A stretch of 63,834 bases of DNA from Frigidibacter oleivorans (lineage in GTDB: Bacteria; Pseudomonadota; Alphaproteobacteria; Rhodobacterales; Rhodobacteraceae), in contig NZ_RJRZ01000020.1 of NCBI RefSeq assembly GCF_003993775.1, forward strand, positions 1 through 63,834. Reading direction: 5' to 3'. Of the stretch, positions 45,254 through 53,778 are shown in pieces. A program made the position numbers and the translations under genes. Each line of letters opens with the position of its first letter. Position 1 is the first letter of the stretch. The notes under the pieces were generated by a model. It was not told where the DNA came from. It did no database searches and was given only the letters and a program-made list of their open reading frames with translations.

Positions 45254-46375
45254 CTAGATCCGGCCCGAAGCGATCCACTTCTCCACCTGGCGCGCATAGC
45301 GCGAGAGGGCGTAGCCGAAGAAGAGGTAGACGGCGGCGACAAAGAGGTAGGCCTCGATATAGAACCTGCGCCAGAGCGGGTCCTGCATCACGGCGGTGGT
45401 CGCCGTCAGGATGTCGAACAACCCGATGATGATGACGAAGGAGGTGTTCTTCATCGCGGCGATGATGTGGTTCGTGATGGCGGGCAGGCTGATGCGCAGG
45501 GCCTGCGGCAGGATGATCCGCCGGGTGGTCTGCCAGTAGGTCAGGCTCAGCGAGGTGGCCGCCTCGTACTGGCCGCGCGGAATGGCCTGCAGCCCGCCCC
45601 GGATCACCTCGGCCTGGTAGCAGGCGAAGAAGATCGCGATGCCGACGGTGATCCGCAGCAGCTTGTTCACCTCCACGCCGGCGGGCAGGAACAGCGGAAA
45701 GACGTTCACCGCGACGAAGAGGATGGTGATCAGCGGCACGCCCCGCAGCGACTCGATGAACACGACCGACACGCCGCGCGCCACCGGCAGCGGGGCGCGG
45801 CGGCCCAGGGCCAGCAGGACGGCGACCGGCATGCCGATCAGCACCGTTCCGGTGAACAGCAGCATCGTCAGCGGCAGCCCTCCCCACTCCGACGTCGGCA
45901 CATAAGGCAGACCGAAGACCCCGCCGAACATCAGGATGCCGATGGACAGCACCGCCCCGGTCCACAGCGGCACCAGAAACCGCAGGTTCCAGCAGCGCGG
46001 CCAGAGCGACAGGACCACGGTCGCCAGATAGATCGCCATCATCAGGACGAGGCGCCAGTGTTCGTCATATGGGTAAAGACCGAACAGCATCGGGCGATGC
46101 TTTTCGACGACGACGGCCCAGCAGGCGCCCGTCGCGGCACGGCAGACATCGGGATCGGTCGTGTAGAACACCGCGTTGAAGACGCCCCAGTCCAGCACGA
46201 ACCACAGGATCCGCAGCAGGACCGCGGCCACCGCCAGCGTCAGCAGGCTTTGCCCGACGGACCGGAACAGGTTGGCCTTCAGCCAGACCCCCACCGGGGT
46301 CCGGGCATCGGGATCGTAGGCGGGCACCGGCACGACGGCCTCGCGCCGGACAACCTCAATCGGGGCAAGCGTCAT
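45254..46375 (-). CDS. aapM: Amino-acid ABC transporter permease (AapM-like)
   Basis: A 373-aa permease. About eight hydrophobic segments include the long N-terminal extension that marks AapM/BztC. The conserved loop [23 protein letters not shown] (about 264-286, read in two parts) and the preceding [15 protein letters not shown] identify the polar-amino-acid family. It pairs with AapQ to form the channel. It lies 3 bp after aapQ, indicating coupling. Confidence 0.94.
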   Translation of the reverse strand: MTLAPIEVVRREAVVPVPAYDPDARTPVGVWLKANLFRSVGQSLLTLAVAAVLLRILWFVLDWGVFNAVFYTTDPDVCRAATGACWAVVVEKHRPMLFGLYPYDEHWRLVLMMAIYLATVVLSLWPRCWNLRFLVPLWTGAVLSIGILMFGGVFGLPYVPTSEWGGLPLTMLLFTGTVLIGMPVAVLLALGRRAPLPVARGVSVVFIESLRGVPLITILFVAVNVFPLFLPAGVEVNKLLRITVGIAIFFACYQAEVIRGGLQAIPRGQYEAATSLSLTYWQTTRRIILPQALRISLPAITNHIIAAMKNTSFVIIIGLFDILTATTAVMQDPLWRRFYIEAYLFVAAVYLFFGYALSRYARQVEKWIASGRI

Positions 46376-46378
46376 GGC

Positions 46379-47575
46379 TCAGCGCTCCTTGATCGCGACG
46401 AGGCGGTTGTAGAAATTCATCGCCAGCGATGTGACCAGACTGATGGCCAGAAAGACCGTCATCATCACCGCAATCGCCTCGACCGCCTGTCCGGTCTGGT
46501 TCATCACCGTGTTGCCGATGTTCACCAGGTCCGGATAACCGATCACCACGGCGATCGAGCTGTTCTTGATCAGGCTGACATACTGGCTGGTCAGCGGCGG
46601 CACGATCACCCGCAGCGCCTGCGGCAGCACCACATAGCGCAGGATGAACCGCGGGCGCAGCGCGATGGACCGGGCCGCTTCGACCTGGCCCCGGGGCGTC
46701 GCCTGGATGCCGGCGCGCACGATCTCGGCGATGAAGCCCGAGGAGTAGAGCGCGATCCCCGCCATCAGTGCCACGAATTCGGGGCTGATCGTGGCGCCGC
46801 CGGTGAAGTTGAAGCCCTGGCGTTCGGGAAAACTCAGCTCATGCGGCGCGCCGAAGCCCAGCCAGACCAGCACGGGCGGCCCGAGGATCAGGCCGATGCA
46901 GGGCCAGAGCATGTCGACATAGCGCCCCGTCGCCTCGCGGTGGCGCCGGGCCATCCGCGCGGCCACGCTGGCCGCCGCGATCCCGGCGGCAAAGGCCGCC
47001 AGCATCCAGACATGCGCCGGATGCGCCGCCGGCAGCAGGAAGGTCAGGCCCCGGTTGGACAGGAAGCCAAGGCCCCACAGATCCAGCGCCTGACGGGGCG
47101 CGGGCAGGTTGCGGATCACCGCCGCCCAGAAGATCACCTGAAGGATCACCGGGATGTTGCGGACGATCTCGACATAGGTCAGGGCGATCCGCTGCAGCAG
47201 CCAGTTGGTGGATACCCGCATGATGCCCACGGCAAAGCCGATGACCGTCGCCACGACGATCCCCGCGGCCGAGACGGACAGCGTGTTCATCAGCCCGACC
47301 AGCAGCGCCCGGCCATAGCTGTCGCGCGAGGAATAGTCGATCAGCCGCTCGCCGATCTCGAACTGGGAGACCTCGTCCAGAAATCCGAAACCGGTGGCGA
47401 TGTTCTGGCGGCCGAGGTTCTCGACGACATTTTGGTACAGGTAGAGGCCCAGCAGCACGACACCGGCCGCCAGCGCGACCTGATAGAGGGCGGTGCGGAA
47501 GCTTTCGCTGTAGAGAAGGTCCTTCGGGCGGCGCGTCGGCGGTTTCCCGAGGCGGCCCGGGGTAGCATCTGTCAT
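46379..47575 (-). CDS. aapQ: Amino-acid ABC transporter permease (AapQ-like)
   Basis: A 398-aa permease with the extended AapQ/BztB architecture. Its hydrophobic segments are interrupted by a large loop, with YVEIVRNIPVILQ (about 138-150) and IVRAGIQATPRGQVEAARSI (about 298-317) as family signatures. The ATG at 47575 gives the usual charged N-terminus. It follows aapJ after 86 bp, which hold a small stem (CCGCC, CTGCA, GGCGG at 47617-47631) such as commonly separates binding-protein and permease genes. Confidence 0.94.
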   Translation of the reverse strand: MTDATPGRLGKPPTRRPKDLLYSESFRTALYQVALAAGVVLLGLYLYQNVVENLGRQNIATGFGFLDEVSQFEIGERLIDYSSRDSYGRALLVGLMNTLSVSAAGIVVATVIGFAVGIMRVSTNWLLQRIALTYVEIVRNIPVILQVIFWAAVIRNLPAPRQALDLWGLGFLSNRGLTFLLPAAHPAHVWMLAAFAAGIAAASVAARMARRHREATGRYVDMLWPCIGLILGPPVLVWLGFGAPHELSFPERQGFNFTGGATISPEFVALMAGIALYSSGFIAEIVRAGIQATPRGQVEAARSIALRPRFILRYVVLPQALRVIVPPLTSQYVSLIKNSSIAVVIGYPDLVNIGNTVMNQTGQAVEAIAVMMTVFLAISLVTSLAMNFYNRLVAIKER

Positions 47576-47661
47576 GAGTCGTTCCCGGCAATGACGAAGG
47601 CAGCATGCGCTCCGCACCGCCCTGCAGGCGGCGCGAAGGAAGTGGACGGGACCGACAGGCG

Positions 47662-48702
47662 TCAGTGCATCGGGAAGCCGTACAGCAGGCCGCCGTCGGT
47701 CCACAGGGTATTCTGGCCGCGCTCCAGCGCCACGGGGCTCTCGGGTCCGAAATGCCGGGTGTAGATGTCCTCGTAGTTCCCGACCTGTTCGACGATGGCA
47801 TGGACCCAGTCGTTGTCGACGCCCAGCTTGCTGCCATTGTCGCCGATGACGCCCAGCAGGGTCTGGATGTCCGGATCTTCCGACGACATCATCTCTTCGA
47901 CATTCGCCTGCGAGACCCCCAGCTCCTCGGCGTTGAAGGTGGCGTAGGTCACCCATTTGACCAGATCGTACCACTGATCGTCACCCTGCCGCACCGCCAT
48001 GGCCAGCGGCTCTTTCGAGTAGATGCCGGACAGGATCATGTGGTCGTCGGGCGTCTCGGTATCGAACGCCGCCACGCCGGGCAGCGCCGCCTTGTCCTTG
48101 GTCAACGCGTCGCAGCGGCCGGTGACATAGGCATCGACCAGCTGCTTGTTGTTCTCGATCACCACGGGGGTATAGGTCAGCCCGCGGGCAGCGAAGACCT
48201 GGGCGACATTGCGTTCGGTGGTCGACCCGGGGGCCATGCAGATTGCCGCGCCGTCGAGATCCTCGATCTTTTCGATGCCGTCGGCCTTGCGGACCAGAAA
48301 GCCCGTGCCGGTGTAGAAGATCGGCGGCGCGAAGTTCAGGCCCAGGGCCGTGTCGCGGCCCAGCGTCGCGGTAACGTTGCGGGCCAGCACATCCACCTCG
48401 CCCGACTGGATCGCCGGAAAGCGCTGCTGGGACGACAGCGCGACGAAGCGCACCTTCGAGGCATCGCCGAAGACGGCGGCAGCGATGGCGCGGCAGTAAT
48501 CCACCTCGAAACCGCTCCAGTTGCCCTGGCTGTCCGGCGCGGCAAAACCGTGGCGCGCCGGGTGCACGCCGCAGAGCAGTTCGCCCCGCGCCTTCACCGC
48601 CGCCAGCGTATCGCCGGAATCCGCCCGCGCCTCCGGCGCTCCCGCCACGCCCAGCATCAGCGTTGCCGCTGCGCCAAGACCGGCCAGTTTGATCGCGTTC
48701 AT
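47662..48702 (-). CDS. aapJ: Amino-acid ABC transporter substrate-binding protein (AapJ-like)
   Basis: A 346-aa periplasmic binding protein with a signal peptide (MNAIKLAGLGAAATLMLGV, cleaved after ARA near residue 27). Family 3 pattern: VKARGELLCGVHPARHGFAAPD, then GFEVDYCRAIAAAVFGD. It resembles the AapJ/BztA group, which binds glutamate, aspartate and other L-amino acids. GGGAGAA lies 7 nt upstream of the ATG. It is the first gene of the aap-gst operon, divergent from the second C-S lyase, sharing an operator with it. Confidence 0.95.
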   Translation of the reverse strand: MNAIKLAGLGAAATLMLGVAGAPEARADSGDTLAAVKARGELLCGVHPARHGFAAPDSQGNWSGFEVDYCRAIAAAVFGDASKVRFVALSSQQRFPAIQSGEVDVLARNVTATLGRDTALGLNFAPPIFYTGTGFLVRKADGIEKIEDLDGAAICMAPGSTTERNVAQVFAARGLTYTPVVIENNKQLVDAYVTGRCDALTKDKAALPGVAAFDTETPDDHMILSGIYSKEPLAMAVRQGDDQWYDLVKWVTYATFNAEELGVSQANVEEMMSSEDPDIQTLLGVIGDNGSKLGVDNDWVHAIVEQVGNYEDIYTRHFGPESPVALERGQNTLWTDGGLLYGFPMH

Positions 48703-48742
48703 TGCTGTTTCTCCCTGTTCTGAGGCTTGTCCAACCATCCGG

Positions 48743-48771
48743 TTGACGCCCGATGAACTATTGTATACATA
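48743..48771 (+). promoter_or_regulatory. Promoter of C-S lyase copy 2
   Basis: TTGACG (48743-48748), 17 nt, then TACATA (48766-48771). The palindrome TTGTATACA (48761-48769) covers the -10 in exactly the same register as in the molybdoenzyme promoter at 26556. Confidence 0.6.
48761..48769. promoter_or_regulatory. Putative GntR-family operator TTGTATACA, site 2
   Basis: Identical over nine bases to site 1 at 26574-26582. It overlaps the -10 elements of both divergent promoters (aapJ and C-S lyase copy 2), so one bound repressor could silence both. Confidence 0.5.
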
Positions 48772-48790
48772 TGTTCTTATATAAATGCAA
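48762..48790 (-). promoter_or_regulatory. aapJ operon promoter
   Basis: On the minus strand TTGCAT (48790-48785), exactly 17 nt, then TATACA (48767-48762). The -10 lies within the palindromic operator and overlaps the -10 of the divergent metC-like promoter. Confidence 0.55.
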
Positions 48791-48820
48791 CAGCAAACTG
48801 GTCCAGCAAGGAAGCCGGGA

Positions 48821-49987
48821 ATGAAGACGCAGACTCTGGGGCTCGAAACGAGATTGACCCATGCCGGGCGCCGTCCGGCCGACCACTCTGGCGCCGTGAA
48901 CACGCCGGTGTACCGGGCCTCGACCATCCTCTTTCCCGATCTGGCCGCGCTGGAGGCGAAGGAGAGCGCCCGGCTGCGCTATGCCCGCCGGGGCACCCCG
49001 ACCACGCATGCGCTGGAAAATGCGGTCTGCGAGCTGGAACAGGCCGATCATGCGCTGGTCGCCCCCTCGGGCGTCAGCGCGATCAGCGTGGTGCTGATGA
49101 GCTTTGCCGAACCGGGCGCGCATCTGCTGATGTCGGACAGCGCCTATGGCCCGGCCCGCAAGTTCTGCGACACCATGCTGCGCAAGTTCGGCGTCGAGAC
49201 GACCTATTACGACCCCTGCATCGGCGCCGGGATCGAGGCGCTGATCCGGCCCGAGACCCGCCTGATCTGGATGGAATCGCCGGGATCCCAGACCTTCGAG
49301 GTGCAGGACGTCACCGCGATCACCGAAGTGGCCCGGCGGCGTGGCGTGGCGACGGCGATCGACAACACATGGAGCGGCGGGTATTTCTGCCAGCCCATTT
49401 CGCAGGGTGCCGACATCTCGGTTCAGGCCGGCACCAAATACATCTCGGGCCATTCCGACCTGATGCTGGGGACCATCGCCTGCCGCGCGGACCAGTATGA
49501 CCGGCTGCGCGAAACCTATCTGCGCTTCGGGCTCTGCATCGGCGGCGACGATGCGTTCCTCGCCCTGCGCGGGCTGCGCACGCTGCCCATCCGCATGGCA
49601 CAGCATCACGCCAGCGGCCTGAGCGTGGCGAACTGGTTGCTGCAGCAGCCCGAGGTGCGGCGGGTGATCCATCCGGCCCTGCCGGGCGACCCCGGCTACG
49701 CGCAGTGGCAGCGCCACTTTTCGGGCGCCTCGGGCCTGTTCGGCTTCGTGATGACCCGGACCGACCGGCCGGCCCTGGGCCGCATGTTCGACGGGCTGCG
49801 CCTGTTCGGCATGGGATCGAGTTGGGGCGGGTTCGAAAGCCTGCTGGTGCCGTCGAACCCCGCGGCCTATCGCACCGCGACCGAATGGAACCCCGGCGGC
49901 CAGACGGTGCGGATACATGTCGGCCTCGAGAACCCCGAAGACCTGATCGACGACCTGCGCCAGGGTTTCGACCGCCTGGTCGCCTGA
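48821..49987 (+). CDS. metC: Cystathionine beta-lyase-like C-S lyase, copy 2
   Basis: A 388-aa PLP enzyme of the Cys/Met metabolism family. The PLP lysine is predicted as Lys206 in QAGTKYISGHSD. YARRGTPTT, DNTWSGGYF and GMGSSWGGFESL are conserved. Family reaction: cleavage of cystathionine or other cysteine S-conjugates. AAGGAAG lies 6 nt upstream of the ATG at 48821; an in-frame ATG at 48785 would fall about 7 nt from the predicted transcription start, so it is not preferred. It is divergent from the aap operon with a shared operator. By eye more than half of its aligned residues match copy 1. Its end faces flgD, 45 bp away. Confidence 0.92.
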   Translation: MKTQTLGLETRLTHAGRRPADHSGAVNTPVYRASTILFPDLAALEAKESARLRYARRGTPTTHALENAVCELEQADHALVAPSGVSAISVVLMSFAEPGAHLLMSDSAYGPARKFCDTMLRKFGVETTYYDPCIGAGIEALIRPETRLIWMESPGSQTFEVQDVTAITEVARRRGVATAIDNTWSGGYFCQPISQGADISVQAGTKYISGHSDLMLGTIACRADQYDRLRETYLRFGLCIGGDDAFLALRGLRTLPIRMAQHHASGLSVANWLLQQPEVRRVIHPALPGDPGYAQWQRHFSGASGLFGFVMTRTDRPALGRMFDGLRLFGMGSSWGGFESLLVPSNPAAYRTATEWNPGGQTVRIHVGLENPEDLIDDLRQGFDRLVA

Positions 49988-50032
49988 CCCGCCCGCGGCT
50001 GTCGCGGCGGCGCAGGCATCCGGTGCCGCGGC

Positions 50033-50728
50033 CTATCCGTCCGTCGGCGTGCGAAGGGCGGTTACGCTGTCCGCCGCGATCCCTGCCCCGCCTTCCAGCA
50101 CCAGCGTCACCGCGCCGTCCCGGATCTGCGCCTCTTGCACCGTGGCATAGGCCGGGACCGCCGCGGTACCGATCACGCTGTCGCCGTCATGGCTGACCAG
50201 CGCAAAGCTGTAGGTCCCCGGCGCCAGCGTTCCGCCCGTGCCGTCGGCCCCGGCCCAGACCGTCTGGCCGCTGGCGGCGGGCACCGGCAGTTCGGCGACG
50301 GTCCGGCCCGCGCCGTCCTGCACGGCCAGCACCGCCGAGGTTGCACCCGCCTCGGGCGCCAGGTCGAGGGTGATCGCGGTGCTGCCGTCGAACCAGACCG
50401 GTTGCGTCGTCTGCACCTCCATCCCCACCCAGCCGGCCAGATCGGCGACGTCAGACCGGCTGGCAGAAGCCACCAGCTGTTCCAGCAGCGCGTTGGTCTG
50501 CACCTGCTGCTCGACCCCGGAAAAGGTCGCAAGCTGTTCGGCGAAATCGGTCGAATCGACGGGATTGGTGGGGTCCTGGTTCTTCAGCTGTTCCGTCAGC
50601 AGCTGCAGAAAGGTTTGAAAGTCGCTGTCGATCAGCGTCGCCGCGGTCGAGGACGCCGCCGTCGTGGCCGCGCCTGTCGACGATGCGGCACCAGATGTCG
50701 TGCTGCCGGCGAAATCGGTAACGGGCAT
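50033..50728 (-). CDS. flgD: Flagellar hook-capping protein FlgD
   Basis: A 231-aa protein that caps the growing hook and is exported by the flagellar type III system. A Ser/Thr/Ala-rich N-terminus (about 1-32) precedes the FlgD signature DFQTFLQLLTEQLKNQDPTNPV (about 36-57, read in two parts) with STDFAEQLATFSGVEQQ. The C-terminal half is the beta-rich hook-cap domain. It lies 24 bp downstream of fliK, forming a hook-length pair on the minus strand. Confidence 0.93.
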   Translation of the reverse strand: MPVTDFAGSTTSGAASSTGAATTAASSTAATLIDSDFQTFLQLLTEQLKNQDPTNPVDSTDFAEQLATFSGVEQQVQTNALLEQLVASASRSDVADLAGWVGMEVQTTQPVWFDGSTAITLDLAPEAGATSAVLAVQDGAGRTVAELPVPAASGQTVWAGADGTGGTLAPGTYSFALVSHDGDSVIGTAAVPAYATVQEAQIRDGAVTLVLEGGAGIAADSVTALRTPTDG

Positions 50729-50752
50729 GTGGGCTCCTGTCTTGGGGCGGCA

Positions 50753-52843
50753 TCACAGCCGCAGGTCGAGCGCCGATCCGGCCGGGCGGTCCATGGCGGC
50801 GGTGGCGGGCGGGGTCGCGGCTGTCCCGGGCCGGACGCCCGGGCCGTCGGGCGCCGTTCGGGGCAGCGGCCCCGCCGGCGGATCGCGCGGATGGCGCTGG
50901 TCCTGCGCGAAGCTGAAGGACAGTTCCGCATAACCCAGCGACTGAAGTTCGCGCGCGAGCCCGTCGATGTTGCGTCGCAAAAGATCCAGCGTCTCCGGCC
51001 GTTCGGCGGCGACGGAGAGCGTCATCCCCCCGTCGACCGGCGTCAGCGTCAGCCTCAGCCGGCCCAGTTCCTCGGGGGCGAGGGTCAGTTCGACGGGTCG
51101 GTCCGGGCCGGTCGCAAGATGGTCCGCCACCTGCCGCAGCACTGCCGGTTCGTCCGGCGCGGCCGGAAGCGCGGCAAATGGAGCGGGCGGCGGCGCGGCG
51201 GCAGGGCGCGGCGGGTCAGTGCCGGGGGCGGCTGCGATCTTCGCCGGCTGCATGTCGGCCCGCTGCATGTCGGCCCCTTGCAAGTCGGCCGGCGCGGACG
51301 GCGGCGCGGTCAGGGCTGTGCCGCCGGCCGCGGGCGCCTCGGTCCGGGGCGGACCTGGAGTCGCCTCTGCCGGCTCGCCGCGCGCCGCCGGAACGGCAGC
51401 GGGCTGGATCGGCGGAGCATGGTCGGGCGGCGCGGCCCCGGCATGTTCGAGCGAAGCCACTGTGACAAAGGCCGCGGCCGAAGGCGCGCTTTGCTGAGCC
51501 AAGGGCCAGAGGCTGTCGACTGCCGACAGCGACGGCATCGGCGCGGTCGATATGGGGTCGCGACGGGCGGCCGCGACATCGGCCAATGCCACGATGGCTG
51601 CCGCCCGGGCCGGGTCTCCGATGCCGGTCGCCGTCTCCCGCGGCGGTCCGGCTAAGACTTGCCCGGGCGCAGCGACCGGACGCACATCCGCGGCCTGTGC
51701 ATCCGCCGGCGCCGCGTTCGGTGACGGCACCTCGACCATGGCCGGCCCCACCTTCACCGGCGCCGGCGGGGCGATGGAATGACCCTTGGACCCTGTGGCC
51801 AGCTGGACCGAGCGAACCTTCTCCGTCGCCGGGAGGCCGCCGGCCGTGCGATCGCCCCCCCGCACCAGCAAAGGCTCGGTCGGGTCCGAAGCCGCCGCAG
51901 GGTCATGCATCGCCTGCGGCGGCTTGGCGGCCCGGGCGGGCACCGGCGCGGCATCACGGGCAGCCTGCGGCGAACGGGGCGTCATGTTCGCCTCGAAGCG
52001 GTCCGGGACCGCCATTGCGCCGCGCGCCACCTTGAGTGGCGCGCCTGACTCCTGGCCCGATCCCTCCTGCTGCGAAACGCCCGAAGACATCCCGGCGCCC
52101 GCCGGAACCTCTGGTCCAACCGGCTGACCATCTCGGGCGGAGGCCGGGACCGGCGACGACCGGACAGGGCGCGTCCCAGCCGATGGGTCCGACGCGGCAG
52201 CATATGCCGCCCCCCGCGCCGCTGCCATAACGGTCCGGTCCGCGCGAGGCCCGGCCTCCACGCCAGTTGCGGCGGGTGCAGCGCGCATCGGCACCACGAT
52301 GTTCCATGGCGTGACCGCCGGTGGCGGCGCCGGGTCGTCCTCCAGACGCTCCGGCCGGAAAGGTCCCGCTTCCGCGCCGCCGTCCGGCGCGGGTGGGGCC
52401 TCCGCGCCTCGGTCTGGCGCTGCGGGAGGGGCCGGCGCATCCTGTCTCGTCCCGGCCGCGGACCACAGCGACGCCGCGTCCGGAGCCGGTGCTGCCAAGG
52501 CGCCCTTCGCCGCAGGAGGGGGCGCCGAGGTTGCGGCAGCCGGAACAGCGGGTCCGGCCGGCACCGGAACGCTCGGATCGGCCGCCGGGCCAGCCGGGAC
52601 CATCGGCGCCGACAGCAGGAGGGCCGGAGGCGCGCCCACAGCAGGCGCGTCGCCTCGCATTGCGACCGCCCCCCCGGCCGGCACAAGGCCCGACGCCGCC
52701 CAGACGGCGCGCGCGAACTCCCCCACCGGAACCGGACCGCCCGCGGCGGCGCCCGGCGCCGCGAATGACGGAAGGCCGGGTGCCGCGAGCTGTGGCGGCG
52801 CGATCGGGGGCAGGCAGGGGCAGGGATCAGGGGGCATCCGCAT
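50753..52843 (-). CDS. fliK: Flagellar hook-length control protein FliK
   Basis: A 696-aa protein dominated by a low-complexity Ala/Pro/Gly-rich region (about 1-570). A conserved C-terminal FliK domain follows at about 580-660 (VELTLAPEELGRLRLTLT, then MTLSVAAERPETLDLLRRN and LQSLGYAELSF). FliK acts as a molecular ruler and switches export specificity when the hook is complete. The long disordered N-part suits this role. Its start is 96 bp from the divergent rod gene; a first ATG at 52843 gives MRMPPD. The exact start is less certain because the N-terminus is low-complexity. Confidence 0.85.
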   Translation of the reverse strand: MRMPPDPCPCLPPIAPPQLAAPGLPSFAAPGAAAGGPVPVGEFARAVWAASGLVPAGGAVAMRGDAPAVGAPPALLLSAPMVPAGPAADPSVPVPAGPAVPAAATSAPPPAAKGALAAPAPDAASLWSAAGTRQDAPAPPAAPDRGAEAPPAPDGGAEAGPFRPERLEDDPAPPPAVTPWNIVVPMRAAPAATGVEAGPRADRTVMAAARGAAYAAASDPSAGTRPVRSSPVPASARDGQPVGPEVPAGAGMSSGVSQQEGSGQESGAPLKVARGAMAVPDRFEANMTPRSPQAARDAAPVPARAAKPPQAMHDPAAASDPTEPLLVRGGDRTAGGLPATEKVRSVQLATGSKGHSIAPPAPVKVGPAMVEVPSPNAAPADAQAADVRPVAAPGQVLAGPPRETATGIGDPARAAAIVALADVAAARRDPISTAPMPSLSAVDSLWPLAQQSAPSAAAFVTVASLEHAGAAPPDHAPPIQPAAVPAARGEPAEATPGPPRTEAPAAGGTALTAPPSAPADLQGADMQRADMQPAKIAAAPGTDPPRPAAAPPPAPFAALPAAPDEPAVLRQVADHLATGPDRPVELTLAPEELGRLRLTLTPVDGGMTLSVAAERPETLDLLRRNIDGLARELQSLGYAELSFSFAQDQRHPRDPPAGPLPRTAPDGPGVRPGTAATPPATAAMDRPAGSALDLRL

Positions 52844-52939
52844 CGGACCTCTCGCATTCGGGGGCCAGATTGCCGAGCCACGGTTACCCGATCTTTACCG
52901 CCGGCAGGACAGGATCGCGAAACTTCGAAGGATCGGACC

Positions 52940-53233
52940 ATGACTCCCCTGCCCGTTGCCCCGCCCCCCTCCCTTCCGCCCCCGGATGCGGACCGCAGGC
53001 TGCGCGCCGCCGCCGAGGCGCTGGAAGCCGTCTTCCTGTCCGAGATTCTGGGCGCCGCCGGTTTCGGCGCCGCGCGCGACATGCTGGGCGGCGGATCGGG
53101 CGAGGCGCAGTTCGCCTCGCTCTGGCGCGACGAACAGGCCCGGGCGCTGGTCCGGCACGGCGGCATCGGGCTGGCCGAGTCGATCTTCAACGCCCTCAAG
53201 ACCCACACCAACGTGACAAAGGCTGACCCATGA
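52940..53233 (+). CDS. Rod-binding protein (FlgJ N-terminal type)
   Basis: A 97-aa protein matching only the rod-capping half of FlgJ: RRLRAAAEALEAVFLSEIL, a Gly-rich GGGSGEAQFASLW segment and IGLAESIFNAL at the end. The muramidase half of enterobacterial FlgJ is absent, as is usual in alphaproteobacteria. It probably caps the rod during assembly. The stop overlaps the next gene by 4 bp. Confidence 0.85.
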   Translation: MTPLPVAPPPSLPPPDADRRLRAAAEALEAVFLSEILGAAGFGAARDMLGGGSGEAQFASLWRDEQARALVRHGGIGLAESIFNALKTHTNVTKADP

Positions 53234-53577
53234 CGGAACTCGAGACGATCGAACGCCTGCGCGCCCTCATCGAGATGGAGGAGGGCGCGCTGGCCGCCCG
53301 TGACCTGCGCCGCCTCGCCGCGCTCGCCCCCGAGGCGGAGGCCGTGCTTGCGCAGATCGACCGGGCGCTGCCCGCGGCGGACCCGGCATCGCTCCGCACC
53401 CTGCGCGCGCGGGCGGAAAGCAACCGCCGCCGGCTCGGGGCGGTGCTGAAGGGGCTGCGCGGCGCCCTGCGCCGAGTGCAGTCGATCCGCCGCGCGGGCG
53501 ACAGCCTGCAGGCCTACGACGCCTTCGGCCGGCCGGCGGAGATCGGGCGGAACGGCGGCACCCTGGTCCGGACCTGA
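53230..53577 (+). CDS. FlgN-like flagellar chaperone (probable)
   Basis: A 115-aa helical, Arg/Ala/Glu-rich protein beginning MTELETIERLRALIEMEEGAL with heptad character throughout and a Gly-rich end. The size, helical character and position after the rod-binding gene fit FlgN-type export chaperones, which guard hook-associated proteins, but no motif is decisive. The ATG overlaps the rod-binding gene's stop (ATGA), so the two are co-translated. Confidence 0.6.
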   Translation: MTELETIERLRALIEMEEGALAARDLRRLAALAPEAEAVLAQIDRALPAADPASLRTLRARAESNRRRLGAVLKGLRGALRRVQSIRRAGDSLQAYDAFGRPAEIGRNGGTLVRT

Positions 53578-53710
53578 ACCGGCAGCCGGCATTTGCGTCA
53601 AATCCGGCGCAAAGCGCCGCCGCGCTTAGCGAAGGCTTAGAACTTGGGGCCGATGGTCGGACCTGCATCCCGGAACGGGGCGGCGCGCAACCTGCGCGCC
53701 TTGGTCAGAA

Positions 53711-53725
53711 TGGCACAATCGCCGC
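53711..53725 (+). promoter_or_regulatory. Possible sigma-54-type promoter of fliC
   Basis: TGGCAC at 53711-53716 and GC at 53724-53725 match the -24/-12 spacing of RpoN promoters, although the usual TT before the GC reads CC here. A transcription start would fall about 42 nt before fliC. A GCCGAT block at 53649-53654 is a weaker sigma-28-like alternative. Confidence 0.35.
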
Positions 53726-53778
53726 GTGTCGCGGCCCGTGCAACCCGGCGCAAAGCGCCGCCCATCAAGGACGACCCC

